From contig JAGOCV010000236.1 in assembly GCA_017998575.1 (NCBI GenBank), positions 1 to 6,505 of the forward strand: a DNA stretch of 6,505 nt. The letters are read 5' to 3'. Below are positions 5,130-6,505 of the stretch, one piece after another; within the stretch, counting starts at the first letter, position 1, and each line of letters opens with the position of its first letter. Both the position numbers and the translations under genes were made by a program. The notes beneath the pieces were generated by a model. It was not told the DNA's origin, made no database searches, and was given only the letters and a program-made list of their open reading frames with translations. Origin of the DNA: Burkholderiaceae bacterium. Lineage in GTDB: Bacteria > Pseudomonadota > Gammaproteobacteria > Burkholderiales > Burkholderiaceae.

Positions 5130-6317
5130 CTAGCGGATCACGCGTCCGTCCGCCGTCACGGTCACCAGGTCGATCGGCCGCGATGGATCGCGCACGCCCG
5201 CGCGCAGGTTGATGCGGAAGCCGCCGACGTCGTAGTCGGTCATGCCGGCCATGGCGCGCTGCAGCGCGGCGCGGTCGGCGCCCCGGCCGGCGCGGCGCGC
5301 GGCCTCGGCCAGTGCTTTGGCGGCGATGAAGCCTTCGAGGCTTTCGTAGGACGCGGTCTGGTCCGTCTCTTCGAGCGCAGCCAGGTATTCGCGCACCACG
5401 GGCACGGCCACACGGCGCGGCGAGGGCACCACCTGCGAGACCACCACGCCGTTGATGTCCTTGCCCACGGCCACGAACAGCGGGTCGATGCCGACCGCCG
5501 AGAAGTTGAGGAACGAACCGCCATAGCCCGAGGCGCGCATGGCGCGGATCACCGACGCCGTGCTGCGGAACAGGCCTGCCACGATGATGGCCTGCGGCTG
5601 GGCCTTGTTGATGGCGGCCGCCACGGCCGCATCCACGCGGCTGCTGTTCACGGGCACGAAGGCGGTGGCTGCCAGCGGCTGGTGCTTGAGCTCGGCGATG
5701 GCCTGGTTGACGGCGGCCAGGCCCGCGCGGCCCAGCGTATCGTCGTCGGCCACCACGGCGATGCGGTTCTGGCCCAGGGTGATGCAGTGGCGCACCATAC
5801 GGAAGGCCTCGTCGGCCAGGCTCGGCCGCACGTGGAACACGCTGGATTGCTCGCGCAGGCTGTCGGGCGCGGCGAACGGGGCGAACAGCATGGCCCCCGA
5901 TGCGCGGGCGGCTTCGGCGCCGGCCAGCGCGGCATCGGCACCGACGAAGCCGAACAGCAGATCGGCCCCCTCGGCGATGAGGCGCCGGGCGTTGTCACCT
6001 GCGCGGCGAGGGTCGTAGCCGTCGTCGAGCTGGCGCAGCTCGATCGGAAAGCCGGCCGAGGCGGGCCGCGCGTTCCACGCGTCGACGTACAGCTTGGCGC
6101 CGGCGGCGAAGGCCACACCGATCTCCTCGGCAGCGCCCGTGAGCGGCACCGACTGGCCCAGCACCAGCCGGCGCGCGGCGGGTGCCGGGGTGGCGGCTGC
6201 CGGGCGTGCCTGGGCGAGCGTGGTGGTGGTGGCCGTGAATCCCGCCAGCAGCGTGGCGCTGGTGGCTGCGGCGCGCAGCAGGCACTGGCGGCGCGTGGCG
6301 TGCGTGTTGTGTTTCAT
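5130..6317 (-). CDS. ABC transporter substrate-binding protein, branched-chain-amino-acid (LivK) type
   Basis: A 395-residue periplasmic binding protein of the type-1 periplasmic-binding fold (Peripla_BP_6, Leu/Ile/Val-binding family). The N-terminus has a twin-arginine-like signal, ATRRQCLLRAA (residues 7-17), then a Thr/Ala/Leu-rich core and a probable cleavage near LAQA-RPAAA (residues 34-41). The mature part starts with RRLVLGQSVPLTGAAEEIGVAFAAGAKLYVDAWN, typical of the family, followed by ELRQLDDGYDPRRAGDNARRLI, a middle NRIAVVADDDTLGRAG segment, and a C-terminal GGFRINL-type strand. The ATG at 6317 is chosen over an in-frame TTG at 6395, because it directly precedes the signal peptide and follows a GGGGGG ribosome site. 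No permease or ATPase genes lie next to it in the window. It converges on amidohydrolase 2 with 17 bp between stops, so it is a separate unit and lacks the shared operator. Ligand unknown; such proteins in Burkholderiales often bind aromatic acids, amides or amino acids. Confidence 0.9.
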   Translation of the reverse strand: MKHNTHATRRQCLLRAAATSATLLAGFTATTTTLAQARPAAATPAPAARRLVLGQSVPLTGAAEEIGVAFAAGAKLYVDAWNARPASAGFPIELRQLDDGYDPRRAGDNARRLIAEGADLLFGFVGADAALAGAEAARASGAMLFAPFAAPDSLREQSSVFHVRPSLADEAFRMVRHCITLGQNRIAVVADDDTLGRAGLAAVNQAIAELKHQPLAATAFVPVNSSRVDAAVAAAINKAQPQAIIVAGLFRSTASVIRAMRASGYGGSFLNFSAVGIDPLFVAVGKDINGVVVSQVVPSPRRVAVPVVREYLAALEETDQTASYESLEGFIAAKALAEAARRAGRGADRAALQRAMAGMTDYDVGGFRINLRAGVRDPSRPIDLVTVTADGRVIR

Positions 6318-6327
6318 CCGGTGCGAT

Positions 6328-6333
6328 CCCCCC
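6328..6333 (-). promoter_or_regulatory. Ribosome-binding site of the ABC binding-protein gene
   Basis: Six consecutive G on the minus strand (context ACGGGGGGATC), 10 nt before the ATG at 6317. This is a moderate Shine-Dalgarno match that favours 6317 over the upstream TTG. Confidence 0.5.
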
Positions 6334-6356
6334 GTTGGCTTGCCGGTCTGGCAGCT

Positions 6357-6370
6357 CCCTGCCGGCAGGG
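6357..6370. promoter_or_regulatory. Perfect 14-bp palindrome upstream of the ABC binding-protein gene
   Basis: CCCTGCC/GGCAGGG with no spacer is a perfect 14-bp palindrome ending 39 bp before the start codon at 6317. A shorter inverted repeat, TGCC-N5-GGCA (6341-6353), follows closer to the gene. Position suits an operator at or just downstream of a promoter, but no convincing -35/-10 pair is visible. The remainder of the 135-bp gap to trmB shows only GC-rich short repeats (for example CCGGCC at 6413-6418 with GGCCGG at 6427-6432) and no T-tract terminator. Confidence 0.35.
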
Positions 6371-6452
6371 TAACGGCTCGGCGCGCGCCTGCCAAGGCCG
6401 CCGCTCACGCTGCCGGCCATCTCGCCGGCCGGGGCCGGGCGGCGGTACGGGG

Positions 6453-6505
6453 TCAGCCGGCGCGGCGCGTGAACACCACGTCCCACACGCCGTGGCCCAG
6501 CTTGA
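6453..6505 (-). CDS. trmB: Probable tRNA (guanine-N7-)-methyltransferase TrmB, C-terminal fragment
   Basis: Only the last 17 codons are in the window. They read KLGHGVWDVVFTRRAG before a TGA at 6455-6453. From family knowledge, TrmB proteins end in a conserved block of the form RLGHGVWDLMFER, which this matches closely; TrmB uses S-adenosylmethionine to methylate G46 in the variable loop of tRNAs in the cytoplasm. Such a short piece cannot show the catalytic domain, and the call rests on that one C-terminal motif. If right, it marks the return from the catabolic cluster to housekeeping genes. It lies upstream of the ABC binding-protein gene on the same strand with 135 bp between, so readthrough is possible but a separate promoter is more likely. 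Confidence 0.75.
   Translation of the reverse strand, partial: KLGHGVWDVVFTRRAG

Noticed and set aside
6318..6395. Extended TTG start for the ABC binding protein
   Set aside because: It adds 26 residues ahead of an otherwise complete signal peptide, which would disturb export; the ATG at 6317 has a better ribosome site.
1..6505. Mobile elements, CRISPR arrays, tRNA or rRNA genes, phage or defence genes
   Set aside because: No terminal repeats, transposase motifs, regularly spaced repeats or RNA gene signatures were seen; all sizeable stretches are accounted for by catabolic, transport or regulatory genes.

Overview
The window is GC-rich DNA (roughly two thirds G+C by eye), densely coding, and contains two tripartite-tricarboxylate-type (Bug family) solute-binding proteins. 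That combination points to a betaproteobacterium of the order Burkholderiales, in the Alcaligenaceae/Comamonadaceae style. This is an inference from family content and composition; genus cannot be read from the sequence. No stretch longer than about 140 bases lacks a gene, and I see no rRNA, tRNA, insertion sequence or CRISPR array.

Layout, left to right. The 3' end of a CocE/NonD-type hydrolase gene (+, ends at 188) converges on an amidohydrolase-2 gene (-, 228-1055). Upstream of that, and 4 nt away, is a Bug-family periplasmic binding protein gene (-, 1060-2058). Next is a LysR-type regulator gene (-, 2190-3083). Divergent from lysR are a second Bug protein gene (+, 3199-4185) and a second amidohydrolase gene (+, 4207-5112), the latter resembling 2-pyrone-4,6-dicarboxylate lactonase (LigI). 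These meet a convergent gene for a branched-chain-amino-acid-type ABC substrate-binding protein (-, 5130-6317). The window ends in the 3' end of a probable trmB tRNA methyltransferase gene (-, ends at 6453).

How the genes fit together. The core (228-5112) is two arms around one regulator, each arm a Bug gene followed by an amidohydrolase gene. The two promoter regions align without a gap: an ATGAA-N7-CAT element with LysR-type T-N11-A spacing starts exactly 26 bp upstream of a 14-bp block (AACAAWTCATTTGT, 13/14 identical), and possible -35/-10 elements follow at the same distance in both. I read this as one LysR-type regulator controlling both transport/hydrolysis pairs and probably itself. 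The likely role is capture of organic (probably carboxylated) compounds in the periplasm and hydrolysis of a lactone, ester or amide in the cytoplasm. The substrates are unknown and no TctA/TctB membrane genes are present. The ABC binding protein at the right lacks this operator and is probably a separate unit with its own 14-bp palindrome upstream.
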